Assembly: GCA_024688365.1 (NCBI GenBank)
Contig: JAILEG010000033.1
Span: 1 to 64,000, forward strand
Source: Prevotella sp.
GTDB lineage: Bacteria > Bacteroidota > Bacteroidia > Bacteroidales > Bacteroidaceae
Reading direction: 5' to 3'
Length of the DNA: 64,000 nt
Both the position numbers and the translations under genes were made by a program. The notes below the pieces were generated by a model. The model was given only the letters and a program-made list of their open reading frames with translations, was not told the origin of the DNA and did not search any database. This document shows positions 63,442-64,000 of this stretch, piece by piece (the first letter of the stretch is position 1; each line of letters begins with the position of its first letter).

Positions 63442-63559
63442 TCTACAAATAAAATACATTAAATCCATAATTATTTGATTTTCATATAATTATAATATAA
63501 TAATCAAATATAGACGGAAGACAAAGTAATACAAAAAAGAAAACCTATACATAGAATTA

Positions 63560-64000
63560 ATGGAAATAATCAAACGCAATGGCGAGTCGGAGAACTACAA
63601 TAACAAGAAGATTTCCATAGCCATACGGAAGAGTTTTGACAGTACAGGCAATACTGTCTCAGATGAGGAGATAGCCGGAATGGTCAGTGAGGTGGAGCAG
63701 TTCATCACTGACAATCCTGACCAGCGGACTGTTGAGGACATACAGAACCAGGTAGAGAAGCGGCTCATGGCACATGGCCACTACGATGAAGCCAAGAACT
63801 ACATTCTCTTCAGATACCAGCGCAACGAGCAGCGCAAGGCCATCAACGACATGGCCCGGGCAGCTGACGACCCACAGCTGGCCGATGTGCTGCATGCCGT
63901 GGCACGGGAGTACCGTGAGCGGACTTACAGCATGGTGACGCTCCAGGAGAAGTTTGCCAGCTTCTGCAAGCCAGGCATAAGCCGGCACGAGGCTGTCGAT
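63560..64000 (+). CDS. ribonucleoside-diphosphate reductase, large subunit (5' part)
   Basis: An ATG at 63560 opens a frame of 147 codons that runs off the right edge without a stop. Residues 1-92 form an ATP-cone (MEIIKRNGESENYNNKKISIAI, then VEDIQNQVEKRLMAHGHYDEAKNYILFRYQR), the allosteric domain of ribonucleotide reductases. The following TYSMVTLQEKFASFCKPG resembles the start of the class I alpha subunit in Bacteroidetes, which makes deoxynucleotides. The catalytic part is outside the window, so the class is not certain. Confidence 0.8.
   Translation, partial: MEIIKRNGESENYNNKKISIAIRKSFDSTGNTVSDEEIAGMVSEVEQFITDNPDQRTVEDIQNQVEKRLMAHGHYDEAKNYILFRYQRNEQRKAINDMARAADDPQLADVLHAVAREYRERTYSMVTLQEKFASFCKPGISRHEAVD

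Overview
The window looks like chromosomal DNA from a Bacteroidales bacterium, most like Prevotella in the broad sense. The evidence is promoters with the Bacteroidetes -7 box TAnnTTTG upstream of many genes, lipoproteins with a Cys-(Ser/Gly)-Asp-rich mature N-terminus, a BspA-type leucine-rich repeat protein, a probable type IX secretion tail, and the gene order DUF6242, DUF6089, uppS, bamA, several ompH copies, murI. The species cannot be named from this sequence. Gene starts were chosen with the promoters in mind: several long frames begin at a TTG that is itself part of a -7 box, so the downstream ATG was taken.

Layout. Bases 1-115 look like the leader of an rRNA operon running off the left edge. 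Bases 254-8192 hold an esterase, a divergent flavoprotein/AraC pair, a Na+/H+ antiporter, a DUF3298 protein, a Gfo/Idh/MocA oxidoreductase and a membrane-anchored hydrolase. A frameshifted lipoprotein relic and a BspA-like protein follow (8460-10802), then a Na/Pi symporter and a nucleoside kinase (11111-14575). Three secreted proteins form one operon (14917-17435). Next come korA and korB, with korB broken by an in-frame TGA, a LytTR regulator, a TonB-dependent receptor with a small secreted partner, upp and pckA. A possible 31-residue membrane peptide lies at 27753. The envelope-biogenesis cluster runs from 28020 to 36567. A beta-helix lipoprotein, cdd, DUF4250, a beta-helix secreted protein, a TonB-like protein, cysS and YbjQ follow. 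A leftward envelope group (LTA-synthase-like sulfatase, PAP2 protein, epimerase) is divergent from rnr. After that come secreted proteins with a C1 peptidase, a family 9 glycosyltransferase with DUF4254, acpP-fabF-rnc, a four-helix-bundle cassette, ychF, lgt, and the start of a ribonucleotide reductase large subunit.

Working together. The uppS, bamA, ompH and murI genes serve undecaprenyl lipid supply, outer-membrane protein assembly and peptidoglycan precursor supply. The sulfatase, PAP2, epimerase and glycosyltransferase genes point to lipid or glycan headgroup chemistry. KorAB and PckA belong to the anaerobic dicarboxylate route.

The most unusual content is non-coding. Several intergenic regions carry their own family of short, regularly spaced, palindromic or inverted tandem repeats: 22-bp units at 35553 and 63041, 10-bp units at 59820 and 60755, and a TACTTCACGTGAAGTA-like family at three loci. 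A mobile-looking GC-rich inverted-repeat element sits in frame inside the epimerase gene. The four-helix-bundle gene is bracketed by similar repeat-plus-promoter segments, as if it were an inserted cassette.
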